64,000 nucleotides of DNA from Sphingomonadaceae bacterium 3R27C6 (GCA_005503215.1 SCNS01000002.1:248001-312000), one strand, 5' to 3'; shown: positions 55,476 to 64,000, numbered from the stretch's first letter. The notes: generated by a model not told the origin, from the sequence alone. A program made the numbers and translations.

Positions 55476-55660
55476 CTTTTCAAAGGCTTAATTACTTCAT
55501 TCAGAATCAGGAATGCTCCAGGCAACATTCCTTCCCTTCACATCGGCTATGGCAAGCGCTGGCGCTCAACCTGATTATCCTGACTTTAGAGGCAGTAGCC
55601 CGCATGCCACCGGAACGGGCTGCCAGCCCTGCGTCGGATTTTCTCCAGGAGCTTTCCCAG

Positions 55661-56410
55661 ATGAAGCAGCTTGTCGCATTCGATCTCGACGGAACTCTCG
55701 CTGAAAGCAAACAGCCGCTGTCCGACCAGATGGCGGAGGCGTTCGCCGATCTTTTGCAGGTGGTCCATGTCGCCGTCATATCCGGTGGCGACTGGCCCCA
55801 GTTCGACAAACAGGTAGCCAGCCGATTGCCGCAGCGCGCTAATCTCGCGCGTCTATGGCTAATGCCGACGACGGGAACCAAGCTTTATACCCACGGCGAC
55901 GGGGAATGGTCCCCAGTCTACGCCGAACTCTTCGATGACGCGCAAAAACAGTCGATATTTGCGGCTTTCGACTCTTCGCTCGAAGCGACCGGCTTCGTAC
56001 CTCAGGAAACATGGGGAGACCGGATCGAAGATCGCGGCAGCCAGATCACATTTTCCGCCCTCGGCCAGCAGGCGCCGATCCACGCCAAGGAGATCTGGGA
56101 CCCCGATTTTGCGAAGCGGAAGATCATTCAGGCAGATTTGCGCACGCGCCTGCCGGGGCTGTCGATCAACATGGGCGGCGCGACCTCGATCGATATTACG
56201 CGCGAAGGCGTCGACAAGGCTTATGGCCTCAAGAAACTGCGCGACGCGAGCGGCATACCGCTCGACGCGATGATGTTCATCGGCGACGCGATCTTTCCGG
56301 GCGGGAATGATTATCCGGCCAAGGAACTCGGCCTGGACACCGTCCGCGTTCGCGATCCAGAGGAAACACTGGCTGTGATCGAAGCGATTGTCGCCTGCCA
56401 AAAGAAGTAA
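55661..56410 (+). CDS. HAD-IIB family phosphatase
   Basis: 249 aa. Motif I FDLDGTLAESKQPLSD, motif II VISGGDWPQF, and motif IV MFIGDAIFPGGNDYPA place it in HAD subfamily IIB, near phosphomannomutase/sucrose- and mannosylglycerate-phosphate phosphatases (VDKAYGLKKL). It would act on a phospho-sugar. ATG 55661 has AGGAG about 9 bases upstream; the longer frame from 55604 is less likely. It is convergent with the tail-spike-like gene inside the islet. Confidence 0.88.
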   Translation: MKQLVAFDLDGTLAESKQPLSDQMAEAFADLLQVVHVAVISGGDWPQFDKQVASRLPQRANLARLWLMPTTGTKLYTHGDGEWSPVYAELFDDAQKQSIFAAFDSSLEATGFVPQETWGDRIEDRGSQITFSALGQQAPIHAKEIWDPDFAKRKIIQADLRTRLPGLSINMGGATSIDITREGVDKAYGLKKLRDASGIPLDAMMFIGDAIFPGGNDYPAKELGLDTVRVRDPEETLAVIEAIVACQKK

Positions 56411-56438
56411 AATCCCGCCGATTTGATGGCAGCCCAAA

Positions 56439-58676
56439 TCATGTGGTTCTCATAATTCCAGCCGCCTGCAGGGTATCGATGATCGATGCAATAGACTTGA
56501 GAGCCGTGGCGAGGTCGACGGGATCAGCGACTTTCGGCAGCATCGGGAGCGGCAAAATCGACGCGATCTGCCGGCCATAACCAGCCTCGAGCAGATGGAT
56601 ATCATAATGCCAGCCGGCGCGGGGGTTGACGATAGCATAGGCGGCGTGGCCCTTGCTGTTGGTGCTCACCGCCGCCGATTTTACAAAGCCTTGGTTCGCG
56701 TAGATGCGCCCCTGGTTGACGCCGAAGCCGGTTTCGCCCGGGGCCATGAACGATTTGTCGGTAACTCGTCCATTGCTGCCGATTTCGGCGGTCATGGCAT
56801 AAGTGATCGCCCGATCGGTGAAGTTGCCAGCAATGGTCTGCGTGACATAAAATATGCCATCAGTGTCGGAAGCCCACGTCAGGCGCAGGATTTGACCGTC
56901 AGATATTGCCTTGTTGCCTGCTATCAGAGTGGCGGTCGCACCAGCGGGGATAGTCCAGCCAGCCGTGCCGTCAACAAACGCGGGGTTCTTTAAAAGATTA
57001 CCCATCACGTTCATCGCGACAACGTCGATCATCGGCTCCGAGGCAGAGACGTTCTGAATTTCCTTGACGGTGATATCCTCAAGGATCGGTAGCACCGCCG
57101 AGAAATAGGACCGCAAGCGGCTGATGCGGATAGGGCACTTGCCAGACCGATCATATTCATCCCACCACCTATTCGCGGCGGCCTCGTGGACGTCCCTTCG
57201 AAGGTCGCTATTGACCATCTTTATTAGGCCATCGGTCCGCGAGGATACGAAGATAGGTCGGCGCAACTCGGTGCCATAGCTGTGTTCCACCAGCAGCATC
57301 GTTTTAAAGGCGCTCAGTTCGTGATGGTATCCGTCGATCAGCGTGTTTTTGGCGTTGACGACGTGGAGACTATCTTTCCTGGCGTTGCCATTGAGATCCA
57401 GGACCAGGTTCTGGAATGTAACGTGGGTGGTGGGGTTCTTGTTGGCGGGATCGCCGACGCGAATCAGGGGGTCACTGTTGGTTCCCGTGAATCCCGTCTT
57501 GTCGATGTCCCGAAACATCAGATGGTGCCCCTGGACGTTGATGAGCTGCTCCGCCCGGCCGACGAAACGGATGCGGTCGAAGGTGGCGCATTGGCTGTAG
57601 CAGTCTCCCAACGCGATCCCATAGGGCGCGGCAATGTCGACGTCGGCGATGCGATAGTTGGTCAAAAAAGATCCGCCCGGCGTGTCCTGAGCATGGGCAA
57701 TATCAGGGTGCTTGCGCACAAATGCTCCGCCCGGCTTGAGGACGCTGTACGCGCCGCCCTCGATCCTCCATTCGTTCGCCCAGCCCGTTTGCAATTTAGA
57801 GCCACCCACACGGAAAATCTCGTCTCCGGTAGCATCTTTCGCGAGCGTGAGTCCGCTGGCCAGGCCATTCAATCCCCGTACCGCTGTCTTAGCCCATAGC
57901 GTCGAGGGGGTCTTAACGGTGTACTGCCTCGGCAGGGTGACGCTCTTGACCGCATCCGCCGCGACGGCGCCACCATCGGAATAGGTGACGGAGTTCACCT
58001 GCTTCTGCGCATCGAGCAATCTACCGATTACGGCGGCGTTGTCGGCGGCTGTAGCGAGAGCACCTCCGTCCTCGACGCTCACAGCATTGTCGAGCAGCGT
58101 TTCATGCACGCTGCGGACTACCATCCCGTCGCCGGATCGTTTGAACGGCACCTTGGCTGAACTGCGATAAGAGTGAGGCTGCCAAGTCTGCTCCGTCGTG
58201 CCGACGGTGATCATACCTTTGGTGGCCAAAGCCCAAGCCCCGGCCTGATCGCCCCCGTCGACCTGAACGAGCGCCCCGGTAACTGCCGCACCGCTGCTAT
58301 TGAAGTCCGCTGCGCGCGACCAGGCGCCGCTAGCGGCGATATAAACGCCGTTCTCACTACCGCTGTTCTGGTTCTTCACCAGCACGCGGTCAGTGGGAAC
58401 CACTGCTACATCATCGATCGTCTGCGCACCGGAGAGTAAAATGTTAGCAGTAGTAGCGGCGACCACGGGGTCTATGATCGAGTAACCTGCTGCGGCGGCG
58501 ACTTCATTGACCGCTTGGTTCAGGAGTTCAATCATCTCCGCACTGGTGGCATTTGCAGGCACGGGAATGCCGGCAATCAAGCCGGCACGACGGGCGATAT
58601 CGTCGACGGAAGCTCCACAAAGACCGCCGCTTGCAAGCTGGATGATCTCGCGGCGGTTCGGCAAATTATCGACCAT
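56439..58676 (-). CDS. Orphan phage tail-fibre/tail-spike-like protein
   Basis: 745 aa. Residues about 65-170 match the phage tail-fibre module with ATTANILLSGAQTIDDV...DRVLVKNQNSGSENGVYIAASGAWSRAADF. The middle (about 300-500) has short repeated strands (YRIADVDIAAPYGIALGDC, FDRIRFVGRAEQLINVQGHHLMFRDI, VTFQNLVLDLNG) suggesting a right-handed beta-helix. The C-terminal part contains a CBM-like sandwich (NLLKNPAFVDGTAGWTIPAGATATL). No signal peptide. Such proteins bind or cleave surface polysaccharide in phage tails; no other phage genes are adjacent. Composition is less GC-rich than the flanks. Confidence 0.72.
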   Translation of the reverse strand: MVDNLPNRREIIQLASGGLCGASVDDIARRAGLIAGIPVPANATSAEMIELLNQAVNEVAAAAGYSIIDPVVAATTANILLSGAQTIDDVAVVPTDRVLVKNQNSGSENGVYIAASGAWSRAADFNSSGAAVTGALVQVDGGDQAGAWALATKGMITVGTTEQTWQPHSYRSSAKVPFKRSGDGMVVRSVHETLLDNAVSVEDGGALATAADNAAVIGRLLDAQKQVNSVTYSDGGAVAADAVKSVTLPRQYTVKTPSTLWAKTAVRGLNGLASGLTLAKDATGDEIFRVGGSKLQTGWANEWRIEGGAYSVLKPGGAFVRKHPDIAHAQDTPGGSFLTNYRIADVDIAAPYGIALGDCYSQCATFDRIRFVGRAEQLINVQGHHLMFRDIDKTGFTGTNSDPLIRVGDPANKNPTTHVTFQNLVLDLNGNARKDSLHVVNAKNTLIDGYHHELSAFKTMLLVEHSYGTELRRPIFVSSRTDGLIKMVNSDLRRDVHEAAANRWWDEYDRSGKCPIRISRLRSYFSAVLPILEDITVKEIQNVSASEPMIDVVAMNVMGNLLKNPAFVDGTAGWTIPAGATATLIAGNKAISDGQILRLTWASDTDGIFYVTQTIAGNFTDRAITYAMTAEIGSNGRVTDKSFMAPGETGFGVNQGRIYANQGFVKSAAVSTNSKGHAAYAIVNPRAGWHYDIHLLEAGYGRQIASILPLPMLPKVADPVDLATALKSIASIIDTLQAAGIMRTT

Positions 58677-58747
58677 TGGGTATTCCTTCTTACTGCGCCA
58701 AGCGGCTTACGTTCATCCATCACCCCTTGTACCACCCTTTGATCATT

Positions 58748-58765
58748 ACCCAGCAGGGCGCACCA
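58748..58765 (+). repeat. Candidate attachment-site copy of the tRNA-Lys 3' end
   Basis: ACCCAGCAGGGCGCACCA differs from tRNA-Lys positions 58-75 by one base (G for T). It lies just upstream of the tail-spike gene start and outside any gene. Confidence 0.6.
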
Positions 58766-58810
58766 TCATTCCATCGATATAGTGGCAGTTCGGTGCCGAC
58801 GTGGCACGCA

Positions 58811-58852
58811 AAAGGCCGACCTTCGGGTCGCTTTGCCCGAAAGCCGGCCTTT
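58811..58852 (-). terminator. Strong hairpin terminator after the TonB receptor gene
   Basis: AAAGGCCGACCTTCGGG (58811-58827) and CCCGAAAGCCGGCCTTT (58836-58852) pair over 17 positions with two imperfect ones, 8-nt loop. On the minus strand it follows the receptor stop by 32 bases and ends in TTT. Confidence 0.8.
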
Positions 58853-58884
58853 CGACTATCCGCCCGGCTAAGCCTGACGAAACC

Positions 58885-61206
58885 TCACCACTTGTAGCGC
58901 AGCGATCCGACGACGGTCCGCGATGCGCCGAAATAGCAGCTGTTCGAGAAGAAGCAGGACGAAACATGCTGCTTGTCGAACAGATTCTGTGCGTTCACCG
59001 CGACGCTGAGGCCGTCCAGCGCCGGGCTGGCATGACCAAGGTCGTAGGCGAGCATCGCGTCGAACAAAGTGAAGCTTTTCGTCTTGAACAGTTCGAAGGT
59101 CGTCACGCTGTTCACGATCTTGTAGCTCGTCGAGCCGAAGGAGCCGCCGACATAGCGGAAACCCGCGCCGAGGCTCAGGCCGCCAAGCGGGCCCTCGCCC
59201 GCACCGCCGCGACCGAAATCGTACGACAGGAAGCCCGATGCCTGCCACTCGGGCACGCCGAGCGGGACGGTGCCCGTGGTCGACGGCGTGCCGGTGGTGC
59301 CCAGCCGGGTGAGCGTCGGCGCCGACGCGGGAACGGCGGGCGCGCCCTGCGTGATCAGCGCATCGGTGTAGGTGCCGGCAAAGATGATATCGAGCCCGGG
59401 GCGGATCTCGCCGCGCGCTTCGAGCTCGACGCCGCGGACGCGCGTTTCGCCGATCTGGATCTGCGAGTTCGCCGGACGGCCGGGGGTGCCCGCGAGCGGG
59501 TCGCCGACGGGGACATTCTGCCGCTTCAGTTCATAAGCCGAGAGCGTGATGAGCGCATTCAGGCCGCGCGGCTGATATTTGAGCCCAGCCTCATACATGT
59601 TGCCCGTGGTCGGCGAGAAGGGTTTGCCGAGATAGTCGGCGCCCGCCTGCGGTTCGAAGGATTCGGTGAAGCTCACATAGGGCGACAGGCCGAATTCGAA
59701 CTCATAGAGCGCGCCAAAGCGCATCGTGAAGGCGCTTTGCGAGAGCGGCGTCAGCACGCGATTCTTCTTGTTGAGCGTGCGCTGGTCATACGAGTCCCAC
59801 CGGCCGCTCGCGATCAAATGGAGCCCGCCGATTTTCACCTGGTCCTGGATGTAGATGCCGGTCTGGTCGCGGGTGGTATAGCTGTTGGTGTAGGCGGGCG
59901 AGAGCAGCTTCAGGTCGAGGCTGGGGATGCCGACGCCATACACGGGCGCGTAGAGGTTGAGGTTCGGGATGCTCGTGAGCGGGTTGGTCGTCTGCCCGGT
60001 ATTGAACTGCTGGAAATTCTCGCCGGTGATGCGGAGGTAATCGAGGCCGACCAATATGTCGTGCTCGATGCCCGCGGTTTCGAACTTCGCGTTGAAGCTG
60101 CTGTCCATCGTCAGCGTGTCGAAATCCTCGTCGGCGCCGCCGCCGCCGCGGATGATCGTGCTGTAATCGGTGTTGATATTGAGCCCGGTGCCCGTCGTCG
60201 CGAAGCCGCCAACGTAAAGCTGGCGGTAGCTCAGCTTGTTGTTCTGGAACCGGACGTTCGAGCGGAACGCCAGATGTTCGTTGAACTCGCGCCGGAACAA
60301 GAGCGCGACCGACTTCTGCTTGTGGTCATAGACCTCATAGGCCGGATCGCCGGTGTTGATATGATATTCGATCGGGCCGTTGGGGTTCGGCAGCACGCTG
60401 CCATAGGCGGGCACCCCCGAATAGCCGCTGCCCGACGGCGCATGCTGATAGGATGCGATGAGCGTGATGTTCGTCTGGTCGTCGGGCGCGAACGCGATCA
60501 TCGGGCTGATGTGATAGCGCTCGCTCTCGGTGCGCTTGGTGAAGCCGTCGGCTTTCTGCCAGCCGCCGACAAGACGCACGCGCCATTTGCCGTCGGCATC
60601 GAGCGGCTGGTTGATGTCGCCGACGAAACGCAGGCTGTCATAATTGCCGAGCTGCGCCTCGAAACGGCCGAAGGCTTCGGCTTCGGGTTTCTTGCTCGAC
60701 AGGTTGATGAGGCCGCCCGGGGTGCCGTTGCCATAGAGGACCGAGGCCGGCCCCTTCATGATGTCGATCTGCTCGATGCGGTTGAAATCGGTCTGCGGGG
60801 TCGAATAGGGGCCCGCGATCAGCCGCATGCCGTCGAGGAAAAAGCCGGGCGAAAAGCCGCGCAGATACATCTGGTCGTAACGCGACACCGTGCCGCCGCG
60901 CTGGTTCGCCGCGACGCCGGCGACATAGCCGACCGCCTGGTTGAGCGAGATCGCATTGCGGCGCTCCAGCTCTTCGCTGTCGATCACCGTGATCGTCTGC
61001 GCCGTTTCGATCAGCGGGGTTCCCGTCTTGGTCGCCGACGAGACGCTGGCTTCGCGGAGGCCGGTTACGACGATCGTCTCGCCCGCCCCGCCGCTCTCGG
61101 CCGCGTCTTCGGCGGCCCAGGCGGGCTGCGCGCCCACAAGCATCGCCGCGGCAAGCGCGGCGCGCGACAGATTCGACCGCACTGCGGCGCGCGAATTCGG
61201 CTTCAT
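58885..61206 (-). CDS. TonB-dependent siderophore receptor (FhuA/FoxA-like)
   Basis: 773 aa outer-membrane receptor. Signal peptide of about 31 residues ending AQPAWAA. TonB box ETIVVTG. Plug domain: ETAQTITVIDSEELERRNAISLNQAVGYVAGV, LRGFSPGFFLDGM, RIEQIDIMKGPASVLYGNGTPGGLINLSSKKP. A 22-strand barrel follows and the protein ends VVGSLRYKW with the terminal aromatic. Plug motifs place it in the TIGR01783 siderophore group. It is divergent from a DUF3649-PepSY-DUF3325 operon, a known iron-related arrangement. Confidence 0.94.
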   Translation of the reverse strand: MKPNSRAAVRSNLSRAALAAAMLVGAQPAWAAEDAAESGGAGETIVVTGLREASVSSATKTGTPLIETAQTITVIDSEELERRNAISLNQAVGYVAGVAANQRGGTVSRYDQMYLRGFSPGFFLDGMRLIAGPYSTPQTDFNRIEQIDIMKGPASVLYGNGTPGGLINLSSKKPEAEAFGRFEAQLGNYDSLRFVGDINQPLDADGKWRVRLVGGWQKADGFTKRTESERYHISPMIAFAPDDQTNITLIASYQHAPSGSGYSGVPAYGSVLPNPNGPIEYHINTGDPAYEVYDHKQKSVALLFRREFNEHLAFRSNVRFQNNKLSYRQLYVGGFATTGTGLNINTDYSTIIRGGGGADEDFDTLTMDSSFNAKFETAGIEHDILVGLDYLRITGENFQQFNTGQTTNPLTSIPNLNLYAPVYGVGIPSLDLKLLSPAYTNSYTTRDQTGIYIQDQVKIGGLHLIASGRWDSYDQRTLNKKNRVLTPLSQSAFTMRFGALYEFEFGLSPYVSFTESFEPQAGADYLGKPFSPTTGNMYEAGLKYQPRGLNALITLSAYELKRQNVPVGDPLAGTPGRPANSQIQIGETRVRGVELEARGEIRPGLDIIFAGTYTDALITQGAPAVPASAPTLTRLGTTGTPSTTGTVPLGVPEWQASGFLSYDFGRGGAGEGPLGGLSLGAGFRYVGGSFGSTSYKIVNSVTTFELFKTKSFTLFDAMLAYDLGHASPALDGLSVAVNAQNLFDKQHVSSCFFSNSCYFGASRTVVGSLRYKW

Positions 61207-61294
61207 GTTAACCCCTTATTGCTATTGCTACAGATTCGCAGTTGCAGCTAGTCGCATAATCTGTTTAGGGCAAGTCGCAGTCGGATGGTTGACG

Positions 61295-61591
61295 ATGAAG
61301 GGGAAAATGGCGGGCTCATCTATCGCGAACGGCCGCATGGCTGCGCGGGCATTCACCGCGATCGTCGGGGGCTATGCCGCCGCGGCGGGCTTCGTCTCGC
61401 TGCTCGCGCGGATCGCGCCGGTCGACCGCGCCGAGGCGACGATATGGGCGATGACGCTTTCGTTCCTCGTTTATGCCGGCCTCATCCTCTGGGCCTTTCA
61501 TGAAATCCGGCTTGCGCGTGTTGCGGGCACCATCTGGGGCCTCGCGTTCGGGACAGTCGGATGCCTGTGGCTGCTGGGGCCGGCGCTGTGA
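61295..61591 (+). CDS. DUF3649-like membrane protein
   Basis: 98 aa with three TM segments (AFTAIVGGYAAAAGFVSLLARI, ATIWAMTLSFLVYAGLILWAFH, VAGTIWGLAFGTVGCLWLLG). Size, topology and position before PepSY and DUF3325 genes fit DUF3649 of iron-uptake operons. ATG 61295 is used; ATG 61307 behind AAGGGGAAA is also possible. Its stop overlaps the next gene's GTG (GTGA). Confidence 0.8.
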   Translation: MKGKMAGSSIANGRMAARAFTAIVGGYAAAAGFVSLLARIAPVDRAEATIWAMTLSFLVYAGLILWAFHEIRLARVAGTIWGLAFGTVGCLWLLGPAL

Positions 61592-63195
61592 GCAAAGCGG
61601 CATCGAACGCGGCGACGGGCGTTCGCCAGTCGATGGCGTGGATTCACGGCTGGCTCGGGCTGCTCGCGGGGTGGATCCTGTTCGCGATGTTCCTCACCGG
61701 TACCGCGAGCTATTTTCGGCCCGAAATCACGCGCTGGATGCAGCCCGAGATCGACCTGCGCCCGGTCACGGCCGCGACCGCCGCGGACACCGCGGCCGCG
61801 CACCTGCAAAAACTCGCCCCGACCGCCGAGCAATGGTTCATCTATCTGCCCGATGCGCGCACGACCGCGACGCGCATCTTCATTCGCGAGCGCCCGAGCC
61901 CCGACCCGAATGCAAAGCCGTCACCGCGCCGCCCCGAACTGCGACTCGACCCGGCGACCGGCGAAGAGGTGACGGCGCGCGACACACGCGGCGGCGAGCA
62001 TTTCTATCGCTTTCATTTCCAGCTCCAGATCCCGCATCCTTGGGGGCGCTGGCTCGCAGGGCTGTGCGCGATGGCGATGCTGGCGGCGATCATTTCGGGC
62101 GTCATCACGCACAAGCGCATCTTCGTCGATTTCTTCACGCTGCGGTGGAGCAAGGGGCAGCGCAGCTGGCTTGATGCGCATAATGTATCGGCGGTGATCG
62201 CCCTGCCCTTCCACGCGATGATCACCTACACCGGCCTCATCACGCTGGTGGCGATGTATATGCCGTGGCCGATCCAGGCGAATTACAAGGACCCGGCGAC
62301 CTTTGAGACCGCCGTCTTCGGCGCCGAGCCCGACGCCGAGGTAACGGGGCGCCCCGCCGCGCTGACGCCCGTCGCGCCGCTCATCGCCAAGGCATCCGAA
62401 GAATGGGGCGGCGGCCGGCCCGCGACGATGGTTGTCCGCAATCCGAATGACGCGACGGCCACCATCACCCTGTTCCAGAGCGCGAAGGATCGGCTCAACG
62501 CGCGCGGCGGATCGATCGTCTTTTCGGGCGTCGACGGGCGGCGGCTGTCGGCATCCCCCCCTCCCGGCCCGGCTGCCGAGACGAGCGGAGTCATGCTCGG
62601 CCTGCACATGGGCAGCTTCGCCGGTCCCGTGCTGCGCTGGACCTATTTCCTGCTCGGCCTCGCGGGTACGGCGATGGTCGGCACGGGCCTCATGCTCTGG
62701 ACGGTGAAGCGCAAGCGTCCGGGCGCGGAACCCCTTTTCGGAATCCGATTGGCCGAGCGGCTGAACGTTGGCGCCATCGCCTGTCTTCCCGCGGGCATGG
62801 CGGCGTTCCTCCTCGCCAACCGCCTGCTGCCGGCGACGCTGCCGGCGCGCGGGGACATCGAGGTCAGCATCATGTTCTGGACCTGGTTCGGGCTCGCGGC
62901 GCTGGCGTGTGTGCGGCCGATCCGCCGCGCCTGGACCGAGACGCTCGCGATTGCAGCGGTTGCGTTCCTTGCGCTGCCGCTGGTCAACGCGCTCACGACC
63001 GATCGGGGATTTGTCCGATCGTTCGCGAACGGCGACTGGTTGTTCGTCGCGTTCGATCTCGCGATGCTTGCGACGGGCGCGTTGCTTGGCTTCGGCGCCT
63101 GGCGAACAGCGCAAATATCGTCGCGCCCGGTCCGGAAATCCCGCCCGGCGGTGCGTCCCGCCAAACCGTTGCGCGAGGCCGTCGATGCGCCTTGA
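61588..63195 (+). CDS. PepSY-associated TM helix protein (PiuB-like)
   Basis: 535 aa starting at GTG 61588 in the stop of DUF3649. MAWIHGWLGLLAGWILFAMFLTGTASYFRPEITRWM is the PepSY-TM opening; LRWSKGQRSWLDAHNVSAVIALPFHAMITYTGL carries the conserved His of the second helix pair (heme or iron reductase-like role proposed for the family). Six or more TM segments, then a C-terminal run of four. Such proteins assist ferric-siderophore reduction at the inner membrane. Confidence 0.9.
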   Translation: MSKAASNAATGVRQSMAWIHGWLGLLAGWILFAMFLTGTASYFRPEITRWMQPEIDLRPVTAATAADTAAAHLQKLAPTAEQWFIYLPDARTTATRIFIRERPSPDPNAKPSPRRPELRLDPATGEEVTARDTRGGEHFYRFHFQLQIPHPWGRWLAGLCAMAMLAAIISGVITHKRIFVDFFTLRWSKGQRSWLDAHNVSAVIALPFHAMITYTGLITLVAMYMPWPIQANYKDPATFETAVFGAEPDAEVTGRPAALTPVAPLIAKASEEWGGGRPATMVVRNPNDATATITLFQSAKDRLNARGGSIVFSGVDGRRLSASPPPGPAAETSGVMLGLHMGSFAGPVLRWTYFLLGLAGTAMVGTGLMLWTVKRKRPGAEPLFGIRLAERLNVGAIACLPAGMAAFLLANRLLPATLPARGDIEVSIMFWTWFGLAALACVRPIRRAWTETLAIAAVAFLALPLVNALTTDRGFVRSFANGDWLFVAFDLAMLATGALLGFGAWRTAQISSRPVRKSRPAVRPAKPLREAVDAP

Positions 63196-63508
63196 GCCGG
63201 TTCTTCTCTCTTACGCGTCTCTGGCGTGCCTTGCGTTGAGCACCCATCGGCTGCGCCGCGACGCCGCGTTCGAGCGTCTGCCGACGGTCGCCACCTTGCG
63301 CGCGTCCGCTGTAGTGCTGCTCGTTCTCGCGGCGTGGCGCGCGGTCCATGACTTCGGCCCTTATCAAGGACCCGTCGCCTTCATCGGCATGGTCTCGATC
63401 GCCGGGCTGCCGCTCGTGCTGCTGCTTTCACGCTGGCCTAAAGGCGCGCTGGTCACGGGGCCCGCAACGGCGGCGGTGGGGCTTGGCATGTTGATACCCC
63501 TCGGCTGA
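63185..63508 (+). CDS. DUF3325 membrane protein
   Basis: 107 aa. Starts at ATG 63185, overlapping the PepSY gene's end by 11 bases. Three hydrophobic segments (LLSYASLACLALSTHR, RASAVVLLVLAAWRAV, VAFIGMVSIAGLPLVLLLS). LALSTHRLRRDAAF near the N-terminus is DUF3325-like. Last gene of the iron operon, convergent with the NrsF-like gene. Function unknown. Confidence 0.82.
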   Translation: MRLEPVLLSYASLACLALSTHRLRRDAAFERLPTVATLRASAVVLLVLAAWRAVHDFGPYQGPVAFIGMVSIAGLPLVLLLSRWPKGALVTGPATAAVGLGMLIPLG

Positions 63509-63511
63509 CGC

Positions 63512-64000
63512 TTACCAGCGCAGGAAACGGGGCAGGATCAGACGGCCGGCGATCGCCGAGAAGGGCACCGCCGACGCATGCCAGAGCGTGATGTGGACAA
63601 GGTCGTCGCTCGAGCACAGCAGCGCGATGATCGTTGCCCCGGCCGCGCCCGCCGCAATCCCGATCACCCAGCCCGCGCGCGTCGGCGACGTCGGCGCGCT
63701 CGCCCTCAGCCAGAGGAACAGCGCCGCCCCGACGCCCAGCCCTGAAATCACGCCTTGCGCGAGGCAATGAATGTCGAAGCCGCGCCGCGCGGTTTCGGCG
63801 GGGCCATGCGTTTCGCCGAAGAACACGAACAGCGCCGCGAGCGGCAACGCCAGCAGCGCGCCGACCGCCCAGCGCCAGCCGCCATAATCGCGCCCGACGC
63901 CGGGCAGCCCCATGCGCAGCGCGCTCCATGTGGCGGCGACACCGGCGGCGGCGAGCAGCCAGAAGGCGAGCATCGAAAGGGGCGGCATTACGCCCGTGCC
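63512..64000 (-). CDS. NrsF-like (DUF1109) membrane anti-sigma factor, 5'-truncated
   Basis: The frame is open to the window edge; 162 residues are visible, about three quarters of the family's usual ~210. Four to five TM helices. DIHCLAQGVISGLGVGAALFLWLRASAP, TRAGWVIGIAAGAAGATIIALLCSSDDLVHITLWH and GRLILPRFLRW match the DUF1109 pattern (C-L pair, small-residue helices, Cys before the last loop, terminal LRW). NrsF proteins hold back ECF sigma factors; the cognate sigma gene should lie just upstream, outside the window. Confidence 0.75.
   Translation of the reverse strand, partial: GTGVMPPLSMLAFWLLAAAGVAATWSALRMGLPGVGRDYGGWRWAVGALLALPLAALFVFFGETHGPAETARRGFDIHCLAQGVISGLGVGAALFLWLRASAPTSPTRAGWVIGIAAGAAGATIIALLCSSDDLVHITLWHASAVPFSAIAGRLILPRFLRW

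Larger units (their letters stand above)
55458..58765 (+). mobile_element. Putative tRNA-Lys islet bounded by an 18-bp near-direct repeat
   Basis: ACCCAGCAGGGCTCACCA, the exact tRNA-Lys 3' end (55458-55475), recurs as ACCCAGCAGGGCGCACCA at 58748-58765 in the same orientation (17/18). Enclosed are a HAD phosphatase and an orphan phage tail-spike-like gene, both less GC-rich than the neighbours. No integrase remains, so it would be a relic or a cassette mobilised in trans. Confidence 0.6.

Noticed and set aside
58801-61251. 816-aa plus-strand open frame
   Set aside because: Antisense of the TonB receptor; Arg/Glu/Ala-rich without domains, typical GC-rich shadow.
61207-61294. Possible Fur/Irr box in the divergent TonB receptor-DUF3649 promoter region
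   Set aside because: TGCGA-like elements recur but no clean dyad of a known iron-regulator type could be defined by eye; iron control is expected from gene content only.

Overview
The window is high-GC chromosomal DNA that reads like a free-living aerobic alphaproteobacterium of the order Sphingomonadales, most likely Sphingopyxis or a close relative. The grounds are the protein families seen: a SapC-like protein, an SDHAF4/DUF1674 protein, a CysNC fusion, many acyl-CoA dehydrogenases, DUF885 and M13 lipoprotein peptidases, and a TonB receptor beside a DUF3649-PepSY-DUF3325 operon. The genus is an inference. No rRNA, CRISPR array or IS element was found. No gene-free stretch exceeds about 300 bases.

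Layout. 1-6.2 kb: the 3' part of uvrD/pcrA, a DUF4349 lipoprotein, an aspartyl/asparaginyl hydroxylase-like protein, an acyl-CoA dehydrogenase, a perfect 34-bp inverted repeat, tRNA-Ala(CGC) and an NADP-dependent reductase. 6.2-12.4 kb: an RhlE-like helicase, a secreted hypothetical protein, an FAD-linked oxidase, SapC, SDHAF4 and RsmB. 12.4-17.2 kb (minus strand): a DUF885 peptidase, then a membrane-anchored TIR-SH3-YARHG protein whose stop overlaps the start of a TPR/SLOG-like/class III cyclase protein. This pair is the best candidate in the window for an undescribed signalling or defence module. 17.3-21.5 kb: an MFS transporter, an RBBP9-like hydrolase coupled to cysK, and a SleB-type cell-wall hydrolase. 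21.7-26.5 kb: a reductase, cysQ, cysNC and cysD (sulfate activation).

26.7-37.9 kb: a LysR regulator and a split leucine/isovalerate catabolic region. Isovaleryl-CoA dehydrogenase leads a chain of stop/start-overlapping small genes (two membrane proteins, two VOC proteins). An opposing M13 peptidase follows, then a second tightly overlapping chain: MCC beta, DUF3088, an ABM-like protein, MCC alpha, MaoC and a CitE-like lyase. 38-45.7 kb: a phospholipase D-like enzyme, a large acyl-CoA dehydrogenase with its MerR regulator (operator visible), a lipoprotein, hisI, purF (behind a nested inverted repeat), an SDR and a membrane protein. 45.7-55.4 kb: a beta-lactamase-like hydrolase, cyclopropane fatty acid synthase, a YdjM-type membrane hydrolase, a two-subunit 2-oxoacid:ferredoxin oxidoreductase, an esterase, rppH, a family 5 uracil-DNA glycosylase, folK and tRNA-Lys(TTT).

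55.4-58.8 kb looks like a small integrated islet. The last 18 bases of tRNA-Lys recur (17/18) 3.3 kb downstream and bracket a HAD phosphatase and an orphan phage tail-spike-like gene; no integrase is present. 58.9-63.5 kb is an iron-uptake locus: a TonB siderophore receptor divergent from DUF3649-PepSY-DUF3325. The window ends inside an NrsF-like (DUF1109) gene.
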